Source: Acetobacter okinawensis (lineage in GTDB: Bacteria; Pseudomonadota; Alphaproteobacteria; Acetobacterales; Acetobacteraceae). Taken from it: a DNA stretch of 64,000 nucleotides. The position numbers and the translations under genes were made by a program. Of the stretch, positions 8,689 to 16,967 are shown in pieces; position 1 is the first letter of the stretch; the number at the start of each line of letters is the position of its first letter. The notes below the pieces were generated by a model that was not told where the DNA came from, searched no databases, and saw nothing but the letters and a program-made list of their open reading frames with translations. The stretch covers positions 124,001 to 188,000 of the forward strand of contig NZ_JOPJ01000006.1 in assembly GCF_002153655.1 (NCBI RefSeq). Reading direction: 5' to 3'.

Positions 8689-8720
8689 AAAAAGCTGGCC
8701 CTCTGGAGCCAGCTTTTTTT
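8689..8720 (+). terminator. Intrinsic terminator after rplQ
   Basis: AAAAGCTGGC and GCCAGCTTTT form a GC-rich stem with a short CTCTGGA-type loop, followed directly by a run of T. This is a textbook intrinsic terminator that closes the ribosomal/rpoA transcription unit. Confidence 0.92.
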
Positions 8721-8788
8721 ATGTTGTTCGGCTTGATTGGTGGAACACTGGCATTTGATAAAAATATTTCCTACGGCATGGTGCGTGA

Positions 8789-8819
8789 TTGACAAATTGG
8801 GGAATATATCCACTATCTT
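8789..8819 (+). promoter_or_regulatory. Candidate promoter for the NMT1-type ABC importer
   Basis: A perfect TTGACA (8789-8794) is followed by TATCTT (8814-8819) with a 19-base spacer, or by ACTATC with 17. It lies in the AT-rich gap after the rplQ terminator, 30 bases upstream of the chosen ATG. The gap 8721-8788 holds nothing else recognisable. Confidence 0.5.
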
Positions 8820-8848
8820 GTTTGATAATTTATTTAAGTGAAAGCGAT

Positions 8849-9895
8849 ATGGTCATGAAACGTGCGTTGTTAAAAATGTTAACGCTCACCGCCGTGGCAT
8901 TTAGTTGGATTGCCAGCCCGTCTCAGGCGGCGGAGAGTATTCGTATTGGGTATATTCCCGTTCTGGGCTCATCCGCACTCTTTGTCATCGATGGAGAGGG
9001 TTGGGCCAAACAGGCTGGGCTGGATGTGCAGCTTGTGCGCTTTACGTCTGGTCCGCAGGCTATTCAGGCGCTGGTTTCGGGGCGGATTGATGGTTATGTA
9101 GCGGGTGTGCTGCCATTGTTGCAGGCACGTGCACATGGCGTAGACGTCAAGGTTGTCGCCACCGCCTCTATTGAGGAACTGTCCGTTATTGCCCGTGGTG
9201 CTCTGGCTGATGGTATCAAGGCTGGTTCGGCAAACGGACCAACGCCAGATGCGGTCAAGGCGATTTTTGCCCGCTTCAAGCAGGATCAGAAGCGCCTTCC
9301 GCGTCTGGCTGCACAGCCTGCGGGGTCGGTGCCGGATACGCTGCTGCGTTACTGGTTGCAAAAACAGCTTGGGTTTGAGCAGGTCAACACAGTTGCTTCC
9401 ATTGTGGGGGTGGATATTGATGCAGCACAGCAGGCATTTCTCGCCGGTGCTGTGGACGGCGCAGTCTTGCGTGAACCTGCCCTGACGGTTGTTAAAACCC
9501 GTCTGCCAGACGCACGTATTCTGGCGTCCGGGCATGATATGATGCCAGACCAGCCCGGTTCCGTGCTGGCAATTGTTAAACCGGATGCGCCCGAGCACAA
9601 GGCATGGGCCGCCACGCTGACAACACTGTTCGTCCGTGCGACAACACTGCTGGCCCAGCACCCTGACGATGCCGTGCCATTTGTGCAAAAAGCGCTGGGT
9701 GGTGGTATGCTGAACGATGATGTTATGAAAACAGCGTTGGAACAGTCGGCCTCCCGTTTTGTCAGCGATCCGGCGCGTATTGTCGAAAGTGTTAAGCAGT
9801 TGCAGGAATTTGAAGTGTCTCAGGGCCTGTTGCGCAAGGCCGAACCCGTTGGAGACCTGTTTGACACGGGTCTGTGGCAGCAGGCCAAGCAGTGA
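8849..9895 (+). CDS. ABC transporter substrate-binding protein, NMT1/SsuA family
   Basis: A 348-residue periplasmic binding protein. Residues 1-27 form a signal peptide with cleavage expected after SPSQA. The mature start ESIRIGYIPVLGSSALFVID, then GLDVQLVRFTSGPQAIQAL and GRIDGYVAGVLPLLQA follow the SsuA/TauA/NMT1-fold pattern. The family binds sulfonates, nitrate, thiamine precursors and others; nothing in the sequence fixes the ligand. The ATG at 8849 is chosen because it gives a clean signal peptide and follows AAGTGAAAG; an open frame reaching up to the TTG at 8789 runs through the promoter and is rejected. It leads a three-gene operon. Confidence 0.85.
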   Translation: MVMKRALLKMLTLTAVAFSWIASPSQAAESIRIGYIPVLGSSALFVIDGEGWAKQAGLDVQLVRFTSGPQAIQALVSGRIDGYVAGVLPLLQARAHGVDVKVVATASIEELSVIARGALADGIKAGSANGPTPDAVKAIFARFKQDQKRLPRLAAQPAGSVPDTLLRYWLQKQLGFEQVNTVASIVGVDIDAAQQAFLAGAVDGAVLREPALTVVKTRLPDARILASGHDMMPDQPGSVLAIVKPDAPEHKAWAATLTTLFVRATTLLAQHPDDAVPFVQKALGGGMLNDDVMKTALEQSASRFVSDPARIVESVKQLQEFEVSQGLLRKAEPVGDLFDTGLWQQAKQ

Positions 9896-10656
9896 GTAGA
9901 AAACTCTCTGGGTCTGTCCGCCTGGGGCTTGGGCTGGCAGGGCTTGTTCTGTTCTTTGGTTTGTGGGAGGCAGCAGTCCAGTCTGGGCTGCTGCCTTCTG
10001 GCATGGTGCCAGCGCCGTCGGCACTGGGTCCGGCATGGCTGGACGAGGTGCGTGGCGGTTTTTGGCAGCAGGCTATTCTGGACAGTCTGCACCACTACCT
10101 GCTTGGCCTGTTTATCGGCTCGGTGCTGGGGGCGGGGCTTGGCATCCTGTGCGGCATGCTGGATCTGCTTGATGGTCTGCTGGAAGGGGTTGTCCGCCTT
10201 TTGCGACCGGTGCCGGGTCTGGCGTGGGTGCCTTTTGCCATTTTGTGGTTTGGCCTGAGCACCGCAGGGGCAACCTTTGTTATTGCCATATCGGTCTTCT
10301 GGATCAATTTTTATGCTGCCCATAGCGCTGTAAAAAGCGTGGACCCTGAACTGTATGAACTGGCTTCGGCCTTTGGGCATGGCAGTTTTGTGGGGCGGTT
10401 GTTCAAGATTGTGCTGCCTGCATCGGCTCCGGGTATTATGGCGGGTCTGCGCACGGGGCTGGGGCAGGGGTGGATGTCTGTTGTGGCGGCGGAGCTGTTT
10501 GGTGTGCCGGGTATTGGAGCACGCATGATGCAGGCCTCCAGCCTTTTGGCAACAGACGTGGTGGTGGTGTACATGCTGACCATGGCCATGCTGTATGCCA
10601 TTACCGATTTTCTTTTTGGATTTGTGCGCAAATGGGTTCTCAGATGGCAGCCATAA
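9892..10656 (+). CDS. ABC transporter permease, SsuC/TauC-like
   Basis: A 254-residue inner-membrane permease with about six hydrophobic segments. The cytoplasmic EAA-type loop that docks to the ATPase is visible as ELASAFGHGSFVGRLFKI followed by VLPASAPGIMAGLR. The start is taken as GTG at 9892, which overlaps the stop of the binding protein as GTGA; GTG at 9874 is an alternative that adds six residues. Its 3' end overlaps the ATPase gene by 13 bases. Together the three genes form one importer. Confidence 0.85.
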   Translation: MSRKLSGSVRLGLGLAGLVLFFGLWEAAVQSGLLPSGMVPAPSALGPAWLDEVRGGFWQQAILDSLHHYLLGLFIGSVLGAGLGILCGMLDLLDGLLEGVVRLLRPVPGLAWVPFAILWFGLSTAGATFVIAISVFWINFYAAHSAVKSVDPELYELASAFGHGSFVGRLFKIVLPASAPGIMAGLRTGLGQGWMSVVAAELFGVPGIGARMMQASSLLATDVVVVYMLTMAMLYAITDFLFGFVRKWVLRWQP

Positions 10657-11462
10657 GTCAGGCAGATGTGGTTGCTTCCTTACAGGATGTGGGTCTCTCG
10701 CATGATGGGGGGGAACACTTTGTTCTGCGCCATGTCAGCCTGACGTTGGCCCGTGGGGAGTTTGTGGCCCTGCTGGGACCATCGGGGGTGGGTAAATCGA
10801 CCCTGCTCAGGGTGCTTATGGGGCTGATGCACCCGACGGAAGGCCAGACAGGGGGCGCTGCCTGTGCGCCTGCCACGGGCAAGGCACATGCCACAGGGCG
10901 CAGTCGTGCCATGGTTTTTCAGGATGCGCGGCTGCTGCCCTGGCGATCAGTGCTGGGCAATGTCATGTTCGGGCTGGAAGGCCTGCATCTGAACAAAAGT
11001 GAAAAAAAAGCACGAGCGCAGGAAGCCCTGCGTCTTGTCGGGCTGGAGGACGCGGCAGACAGGCTGCCCCGCCGTCTGTCTGGTGGTCAGCGGCAGCGCG
11101 TCGGCGTTGCCCGTGCGCTGACAGTCGCCCCAGACCTGCTGCTTATGGACGAGCCTTTTGGTGCGCTGGACCCCATTACCCGCACAAGCCTGCAGGAGGA
11201 GTTGCAGCGGATATGGCAGCAGACGCATAAAACCGTCCTCTTTGTTACGCATGATATTGAGGAGGCTCTCCGGCTGGCGACCCGTGTTGTGGTGCTGGCG
11301 GGTGGCCCGCCTGCGGGCATTACGGGGGAAATTGTGCTGGATATGCCAGAGCGTAACCCGGATACCCCCGCTTTTCGCACATATGCCGCCCGCCTGCGCG
11401 CCATGATTGCAGGGGAGCCAGATCCGGGCGGGGAAGCCTACTGGCGCTCGGCTGAAATCTAG
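10644..11462 (+). CDS. ABC transporter ATP-binding protein, SsuB/TauB-like
   Basis: A 272-residue ATPase. Walker A GPSGVGKST is at residues 45-53; Q-loop VFQDARLLPW, signature LSGGQRQRVGVARAL, Walker B LLLMDEPFGALD and H-loop FVTHDIEEAL follow in order. The aspartate-rich DEPFGALD and the R-L-LPWRSV context are typical of nitrate/sulfonate/taurine-type importers. The start at ATG 10644 lies inside the end of the permease gene; ATG 10632 is possible. The 85-base gap that follows shows no terminator I can support. Confidence 0.88.
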   Translation: MAAISQADVVASLQDVGLSHDGGEHFVLRHVSLTLARGEFVALLGPSGVGKSTLLRVLMGLMHPTEGQTGGAACAPATGKAHATGRSRAMVFQDARLLPWRSVLGNVMFGLEGLHLNKSEKKARAQEALRLVGLEDAADRLPRRLSGGQRQRVGVARALTVAPDLLLMDEPFGALDPITRTSLQEELQRIWQQTHKTVLFVTHDIEEALRLATRVVVLAGGPPAGITGEIVLDMPERNPDTPAFRTYAARLRAMIAGEPDPGGEAYWRSAEI

Positions 11463-11547
11463 TCTTGCGCGTAAAAATCGTTCACATAGGCATCTTTATG
11501 GGGGCAACGCACGTTATCCCTTAATCCAGTATGGAGGACATCCTCAT

Positions 11548-11781
11548 ATGAGTGATGAGAGCAAGGCGGATTACGGTCTTGAGGACGGCATTGGCAATCT
11601 GAGCGATGGTGCGGATGGCCTGTTTGGCAAGTTGCCCAGCTATGACGCCCTGAATCCCGGCAAGCGGAGTGCCGCAGCCGAAGCATTGCGTGATGTTGTT
11701 ATTGATCAGCCCTTATTTGCTGTGGCTACGGCAGGTCTGCTGGGGCTGGTACTGGGAATTTTTCTGCGTCGCAGAAAGTAA
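11548..11781 (+). CDS. Small tail-anchored membrane protein, ElaB/YqjD (DUF883)-like
   Basis: A 77-residue protein with a soluble acidic N-terminus and one hydrophobic segment near the C-terminus (residues about 54-72, IDQPLFAVATAGLLGLVLG) ending in LRRRK. This DQP-helix-RRR layout is that of ElaB/YqjD-type proteins, which in E. coli anchor ribosomes or DNA to the inner membrane under stress. TATGGAGGAC lies upstream of the ATG at 11548, so the longer in-frame opening from 11407 is rejected. The C-terminus resembles that of the protein at 23036-23341. Confidence 0.65.
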   Translation: MSDESKADYGLEDGIGNLSDGADGLFGKLPSYDALNPGKRSAAAEALRDVVIDQPLFAVATAGLLGLVLGIFLRRRK

Positions 11782-11836
11782 ACGGGTCTAAAGCAGTGTA
11801 CGCTTTGACCGGAGTAGAAATATAAGGGAGTGCGAT

Positions 11837-12013
11837 ATGCTGAGACTGGCGCTGTTTTTTCTGGTTGTTTCACTTGTTGCAGGGCTGTTTGGTTTTGGCG
11901 GCATTGCCTCGGCTTCTGCCGGAATGGCTAAAATCCTGTTCTTTATAGCCATCATGCTGTTTGTGGTGTTTCTGGTCGTGGCTCTTCTGGCGGGCCGTGC
12001 CATTCTCAAGTAA
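11837..12013 (+). CDS. DUF1328-family small membrane protein (YtjA-like)
   Basis: A 58-residue protein of two hydrophobic helices: [19 protein letters not shown], then [19 protein letters not shown] and a second helix ending in LAGRAILK. The [19 protein letters not shown]-type centre is characteristic of DUF1328, a family of unknown function found in many proteobacteria. AAGGGAG precedes the ATG by 8 bases. It lies 55 bases after the tail-anchored protein and could be co-transcribed with it; a shared terminator follows. Confidence 0.8.
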   Translation: MLRLALFFLVVSLVAGLFGFGGIASASAGMAKILFFIAIMLFVVFLVVALLAGRAILK

Positions 12014-12038
12014 CAGCACGTACGTATTGACCGGGTAT

Positions 12039-12076
12039 AAAAAAACCTCCGGGGCAATAGCTCCGGAGGTTTTTTG
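12039..12076. terminator. Bidirectional terminator between DUF1328 gene and RND operon
   Basis: AAAAACCTCCGG (12041-12052) and CCGGAGGTTTTT (12063-12074) form a 12-base perfect stem with a 10-base loop. A/T runs on both sides make it work in both directions, as expected between convergent genes. Confidence 0.92.
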
Positions 12077-12107
12077 TTGGGCTCCGCCCAGACCTGACTG
12101 AATGGGA

Positions 12108-13661
12108 TCAGTTTTTGTTCTTCTGTATAAAAGAGGGCAGGAACGGGTTGTCTGTTTGCATGGACCCTTTGCTGGGCAGTTCGGATGCATCCCAGCCACC
12201 GCCAAGTGCCTGCACCAGACTGACAGAGTCCAGAATACGGCTCTGCTGGATTTGTAGGGCCGTCTGAGCGTTGGACAGGGCTGTGACCTCGGCAGTAATA
12301 ACGGTTGTGTATATTTGGGTGCCAGCCATGTACTGGTTAAATGCGACTGTAACCGCCTTGTTTGAGGCCTCCAGCGCAACATGCTGCTGCTCCGCCTGAT
12401 CGGCCAGAATACGCAGGTTGGAGAGTTGGTCTTCCACACCCTGCAGGGCGGTCAGCACGGTCTGGCGGTAGGTGGCTACGTAGGCATCGTAATTGGTATC
12501 GGCCTCACGGACCGCTGCGGTACGGGCACCACCCGCGAACAGTGTTTCCGTGGCCGATGCGCCAAGGCTCCATATCCGGTTTGCGACCTGCACAAGAGCG
12601 CCAACGGGGTCACCACTGTAAGAGTAGCTCGCTGTAAGTTTGACGTCAGGGTAAAAGGCGGCCATGGCCGCACCGATCTGCGCGTTGTATTCTTCCATCC
12701 GGCGTTCGGCGGCTGCAATGTCCGGGCGGCGCTGGAGCAGGGTGGCGGGCACCATAACTGGAATGGCGGGAATGGCGCGTGGCAGGGCACCATGTGGGAT
12801 CGACAGGTCCGCAGGAGCCTTGCCAACAAGCACGGCAATCGCATGCTCGTACTGTGCGCGGGCGATGCCGGTAGCCGTAGTTTGTGCGCGGGTCTGCTCC
12901 AGTTGTGTGCGGGCCTGTAGCAGGGTGGTCGGGTCTGCTGTGCCGGCGTCATACTGGTTTTTGGTAATCTGGTAGGACCGCTCATAAAACGCCACGTTTT
13001 TGTTCAGCAGGTCGTACAGACTGTCCTGATAACGCAGGTTGAAATAGGCCGTGGCCAACTGCGCCTGATAGGAGAGGCGGGCATTGGCCAGATCTGCGGC
13101 GGATGCCTGTGCTTCGGTCACCTGTGCCTGGATCTGGCGGCGGATCTTGCCCCACAAATCCAGATCCCACGATGCCGTCGGCCCCATGGCATAGGTGTTT
13201 TCGGTCGAGTTGGACGGGGTTGAGGACGTGCTTGAGGTCCCATCGCTCCCGTAGTTGATGATGGTGCCACTTGAGCGCGACCCACGCCCGGAACTCTGGC
13301 GGTTGAACGAGAGGGCTCCGCTGAGAGTAGGGTAGAGTTGCGCCCTTACGGAATTAATGGTGGCGCGGGCGTTACGGTAGCGTGCCTCGTACTGCACGAT
13401 GTTCTGGTTGTTAATGTCCACCTGTGCCTCAAGGTCGTTCAGCACGGGGTCATTGTAGAGTGTCCACCATGTGCCTTTGGGCAGGCTGGCCATGTCTGGA
13501 GCGGTATAACGCCACCCCACGGCTGGGCGCAGTTCCTTGAAGCCAGGTGAAATAATGGGGGTAGGTGCTTTGTAGTCAGGCCCGACCATACAGCCTGTCA
13601 GAATGACAGGGGCCAGCAGCAAGGACAGGTTACGGGAACGGGAAGGGCGAGAAGAAGGCAT
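12108..13661 (-). CDS. RND efflux outer-membrane channel, NodT/OprM family lipoprotein
   Basis: A 517-residue TolC-like channel. A lipoprotein signal with lipobox LTGC places the modified cysteine at residue 24, followed by MVGPDYKAP, the usual NodT-family N-terminus. The two repeated coiled-coil/outer-membrane efflux domains are indicated by YEARYRNARATINSVRAQLYP, here in two halves (YEARYRNAR and ATINSVRAQLYP), and by PASWDLDLWGKIR-type sequence (TASWDLDLWGKIRRQ). It is the last gene of the pump operon, starting immediately after the stop of the upstream RND gene. A Ser/Thr-rich stretch (about residues 140-155) is unusual but harmless-looking. Confidence 0.92.
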   Translation of the reverse strand: MPSSRPSRSRNLSLLLAPVILTGCMVGPDYKAPTPIISPGFKELRPAVGWRYTAPDMASLPKGTWWTLYNDPVLNDLEAQVDINNQNIVQYEARYRNARATINSVRAQLYPTLSGALSFNRQSSGRGSRSSGTIINYGSDGTSSTSSTPSNSTENTYAMGPTASWDLDLWGKIRRQIQAQVTEAQASAADLANARLSYQAQLATAYFNLRYQDSLYDLLNKNVAFYERSYQITKNQYDAGTADPTTLLQARTQLEQTRAQTTATGIARAQYEHAIAVLVGKAPADLSIPHGALPRAIPAIPVMVPATLLQRRPDIAAAERRMEEYNAQIGAAMAAFYPDVKLTASYSYSGDPVGALVQVANRIWSLGASATETLFAGGARTAAVREADTNYDAYVATYRQTVLTALQGVEDQLSNLRILADQAEQQHVALEASNKAVTVAFNQYMAGTQIYTTVITAEVTALSNAQTALQIQQSRILDSVSLVQALGGGWDASELPSKGSMQTDNPFLPSFIQKNKN

Positions 13662-16600
13662 TCAGCTATCCTGCCTGAAACTGCGGAAAAACGGAAACGA
13701 GCGAATAAGGGAACCAGCACGTGCCTGCCATCTATCGAACATCAGATAAATAACAGGTGTTGTATAAAGCGTAAGCGCCTGACTGACGATAAGCCCGCCA
13801 ACAATGGCAATACCCAGCGGGTGCCGCAACTCTGCCCCATACCCGTTGGCGACCATAAGGGGGGCCGCACCAAGGGCTGCTGCAACCGATGTCATCATAA
13901 TCGGGCGGAAGCGGAGCAGGCAGGCAGTGCGAATGGCGTCATGGGGGCTCATGCCCTGTTCACGCTCGGCCATAATGGCAAAATCGACCAGCATGATGGC
14001 ATTTTTTTTAACAATGCCAATCAGCAGGATCACCCCGATCAGGGCAATGAGGGAAAACTCCTCCCCCGCCAGTTGCAGGGCCAGCAGCGCGCCGACCCCG
14101 GCGGAGGGCAGGGTGGAGAGAATGGTCAGCGGGTGTACGTAACTTTCGTACAGCACGCCTAGCGTAATATAGACTGCCACAAGAGCTGCCAGAATAAGCA
14201 GCGGCTCATCATTGACGGCTTTTTGGAACTGCGCGGCATTGCCCGCAAAGCTGCCGTGAATGGTATTGGGCATATGCAGGGTGACCTGCGCCGTATTGAT
14301 GATCTGTGTGGCCGTTCCCAGAGAGACACCCTTGGCCAGATTGAACGAGAGCGTTGCCGCAACCGCCAGCCCCTGATGGTTGACCGAAAGCGGTGTGCGG
14401 CTAGGCACCAGACGGGTAATCAGGGTCAGCGGGACCATGGCCTCCGATGCGGTGCTGACAGCCGAACCGTTGGAGGCTCCGGCTCCACCGGCCAGAGCGT
14501 TGGCTATCTGGTTTTTAAAAGATAGCGAACTCTGGGTGGTTGCTGTGCTGCTGGTCGCACCCGTGCTGGATGTGTTGCGGACCCGAACGGTGTTTGACTT
14601 GGTGCCCCCACCAGCAGACCCCCCGGCCACACTGACCCATACCTGCATCAGGCTTTGGGGGTCTGACCAGTTTTTGGGGTCGGCTTCCATGATCACGCGG
14701 TACTGGTTCAGCCGGTTATAGATCACGGAGGCAGCGCGCTGGCCAAATGCATCGTAAAGCGTGTTGGAGAGGAGTTGGGGTGTGATGTTGACGCGCGCAG
14801 AAGTATCGCGGTCGATTTCGGTGCTGATGGCAGAGCCGCCAAGCTGAACATCGGAGGAGAGGGATGTCAGCTCGGGGTGGCGGCGCAGTTCCGCCAGCAG
14901 GCGGTCTGTCCATTCGTACAGTTCGGAGGAGTTCTCCCCCTCCAGCGTGTACTGGTAGGCGGCATTGCTCTGCCGGGCACCAGCACGGATGGCGCCGGGC
15001 TGCATAAGAAAAAAGCTGGCCCCGACCAGATTGCGCAGCTTGCGGTTAACGCGGGCGATCAGGTCTGTCGGTGTGTCATTGCGCAGGGATTTGTCCTTGA
15101 GCTGCAAGAACAGCCCCGCCTCGTTGGAGGAGCCACGACCACCGATAAAGGAAGACACACTCTCCACGTCCCGGTCGTGCATGAGAATATTCTGCACATT
15201 GGTCAGTTTTTTGGCCAATGCTCCAAAGGAGACTGACTGGTCCCCCTGCAGGTGCCCCATAAGCATGCCGGTGTCTTCTACCGGAAAAAAGCCCTTGGGC
15301 ATGAGCATGAACAGGGCGGCTATAAGGGCCAGTGTGCAGGGCAGGCTGAGCAGGACGGTCTTGTGGTAGCGCAGGGCAATGTCAAGCGAGCGGGCGTAGC
15401 CTGACTGCATGCGGTCCAGAAAGGTGGTTATGGCAGCAATGGCGTGGCGCATCAGCCCGCTGGAGCCGGTTGTGTGCGGGGTCGTACCATGGGGGGCCAG
15501 CAGGTAGGCCGCCATCATGGGTGTAAGCGTCAGGGAGAGCACCATGGAGATAAGGATGGTGATGGAGACCGTCATGGCAAACTCATGGAACAGACGGCCC
15601 GCAAGCCCGCCCATAAGCAGAATGGGCAAAAAGACGGCAATCAGGGAAATTGAGATGGACATAACCGTAAAGGCCACCTCACCACTGCCTTTAATGGCCG
15701 CATCACGCGGGGTAAGACCTTGCTCAATGTAGCGGGCAATGTTCTCCATGACCACAATGGCGTCGTCCACCACAAAGCCGGTGGAAACCGTAAGCGCCAT
15801 GAGTGACATGTTGTCGAGCGAAAAACCAAGCAGACGCATGACGCCAAAAGTCGCAACAATGGAGGTGGGCACCACCACGGCGGGTATGAGCGTCATGCGC
15901 CATGAGTGCAGGAAGAGCAGCACCACCAGCACCACCAGCACGACCGAGATCAGCAACGTCAGCTGCGTATCAGTCAGGGCTGCGCGAATGGTCAGTGAGC
16001 GGTCCAGTCCCACGTGCAGCGCCACCCCACCGGGGAGTGCAGACTTGAGCATGGGCATTTCGGCATTGATCTGGTCTACCGTGTGGATCACGTTGGCCCC
16101 GGCCTGAGGGAACACAACGGCAATGACGGAGGCCTGACCGTTATAGTAGCCTGCGTTGCGCAGGTCTTCCACGCTATCGTGCACCTGCGCTACGTCAGCC
16201 AGCCGCACGGGGCGGTTTTTGCGCCATGCAATAATCAGGTCGCGGTAGTCCTGCGCGGTGCGGACCTGATCGTTGGTGTCCAATGTGTAGCGCGTGCCGT
16301 TCTGGTCAATAATGCCTTTGGGGGTGTGGGCATTGGCGGAGGCAAGGGCTGCGCGTACGTCCTCAAACCCGATCCCGTATTTGAAAAGGGGGAGCGGGTT
16401 TATTTCCGCCCGGATGGCAGGCAGCGCACTCCCGCTGATTTCAACCTGCCCCACACCCTGTATGGCGGACAGGTGCTGCACCAGCACATTGGTTGCGTAG
16501 TCATAGAGCTGGGGGCGGGTGTGGGTGTCTGACGTCAGGGTCAGGATAAGGATTGGCGCGCCATTGGGGTTGGCTTTGCGGTAGCTGGGGTTCTGCCGCA

Positions 16601-16967
16601 AGGAGGAGGGCATGTCCGCGTGGGCGGCTTGCAGGGCGGCCTCCACATCGCGCGCAGCGCCGTTAATATCGCGCGAGAGGGCAAACTGGAGCGTAATGCG
16701 GGTGCTGTTCTCGGTTGACTGGGATGTCATTTCCGTAACATCGGCAATCTGGCCCAGATGCCGCTCCAGCGGGGCGGCAACAGCGCTTGCAATTTCCTCC
16801 GGGGAGCCACCAGCCTGCCGGGCCTGAACCTGAATGACCGGAAAATCCACATTGGGCAGGTCGGCTACCGGCAGGCCGCGATAACCCAGAAGCCCCCCAA
16901 GGAACAGGGCTACGCTCAGCAGAATGGTGGCGACAGGCCGGTCAATAAAAATCCGGCTGATGTTCAC
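13662..16967 (-). CDS. RND multidrug efflux transporter, MdtC-like
   Basis: A 1101-residue inner-membrane RND pump subunit, longer than MdtC of E. coli (1025). It begins [20 protein letters not shown], has the large periplasmic loops and the proton-relay motif [14 protein letters not shown] in helix 4, and ends with helices 7-12. The extra length includes a Gly/Ser/Thr-rich insert encoded at about 14450-14625 that its partner lacks. Its start overlaps the stop of the other RND gene as ATGA. A pair of unlike RND genes is typical of MdtBC-type heterotrimers. Confidence 0.92.
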   Translation of the reverse strand: MNISRIFIDRPVATILLSVALFLGGLLGYRGLPVADLPNVDFPVIQVQARQAGGSPEEIASAVAAPLERHLGQIADVTEMTSQSTENSTRITLQFALSRDINGAARDVEAALQAAHADMPSSLRQNPSYRKANPNGAPILILTLTSDTHTRPQLYDYATNVLVQHLSAIQGVGQVEISGSALPAIRAEINPLPLFKYGIGFEDVRAALASANAHTPKGIIDQNGTRYTLDTNDQVRTAQDYRDLIIAWRKNRPVRLADVAQVHDSVEDLRNAGYYNGQASVIAVVFPQAGANVIHTVDQINAEMPMLKSALPGGVALHVGLDRSLTIRAALTDTQLTLLISVVLVVLVVLLFLHSWRMTLIPAVVVPTSIVATFGVMRLLGFSLDNMSLMALTVSTGFVVDDAIVVMENIARYIEQGLTPRDAAIKGSGEVAFTVMSISISLIAVFLPILLMGGLAGRLFHEFAMTVSITILISMVLSLTLTPMMAAYLLAPHGTTPHTTGSSGLMRHAIAAITTFLDRMQSGYARSLDIALRYHKTVLLSLPCTLALIAALFMLMPKGFFPVEDTGMLMGHLQGDQSVSFGALAKKLTNVQNILMHDRDVESVSSFIGGRGSSNEAGLFLQLKDKSLRNDTPTDLIARVNRKLRNLVGASFFLMQPGAIRAGARQSNAAYQYTLEGENSSELYEWTDRLLAELRRHPELTSLSSDVQLGGSAISTEIDRDTSARVNITPQLLSNTLYDAFGQRAASVIYNRLNQYRVIMEADPKNWSDPQSLMQVWVSVAGGSAGGGTKSNTVRVRNTSSTGATSSTATTQSSLSFKNQIANALAGGAGASNGSAVSTASEAMVPLTLITRLVPSRTPLSVNHQGLAVAATLSFNLAKGVSLGTATQIINTAQVTLHMPNTIHGSFAGNAAQFQKAVNDEPLLILAALVAVYITLGVLYESYVHPLTILSTLPSAGVGALLALQLAGEEFSLIALIGVILLIGIVKKNAIMLVDFAIMAEREQGMSPHDAIRTACLLRFRPIMMTSVAAALGAAPLMVANGYGAELRHPLGIAIVGGLIVSQALTLYTTPVIYLMFDRWQARAGSLIRSFPFFRSFRQDS

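Noticed and set aside
8789-8848. A longer N-terminus for the substrate-binding protein starting at TTG 8789
   Set aside because: The TTG is part of a TTGACA promoter box; the protein from 8849 has a clean signal peptide.
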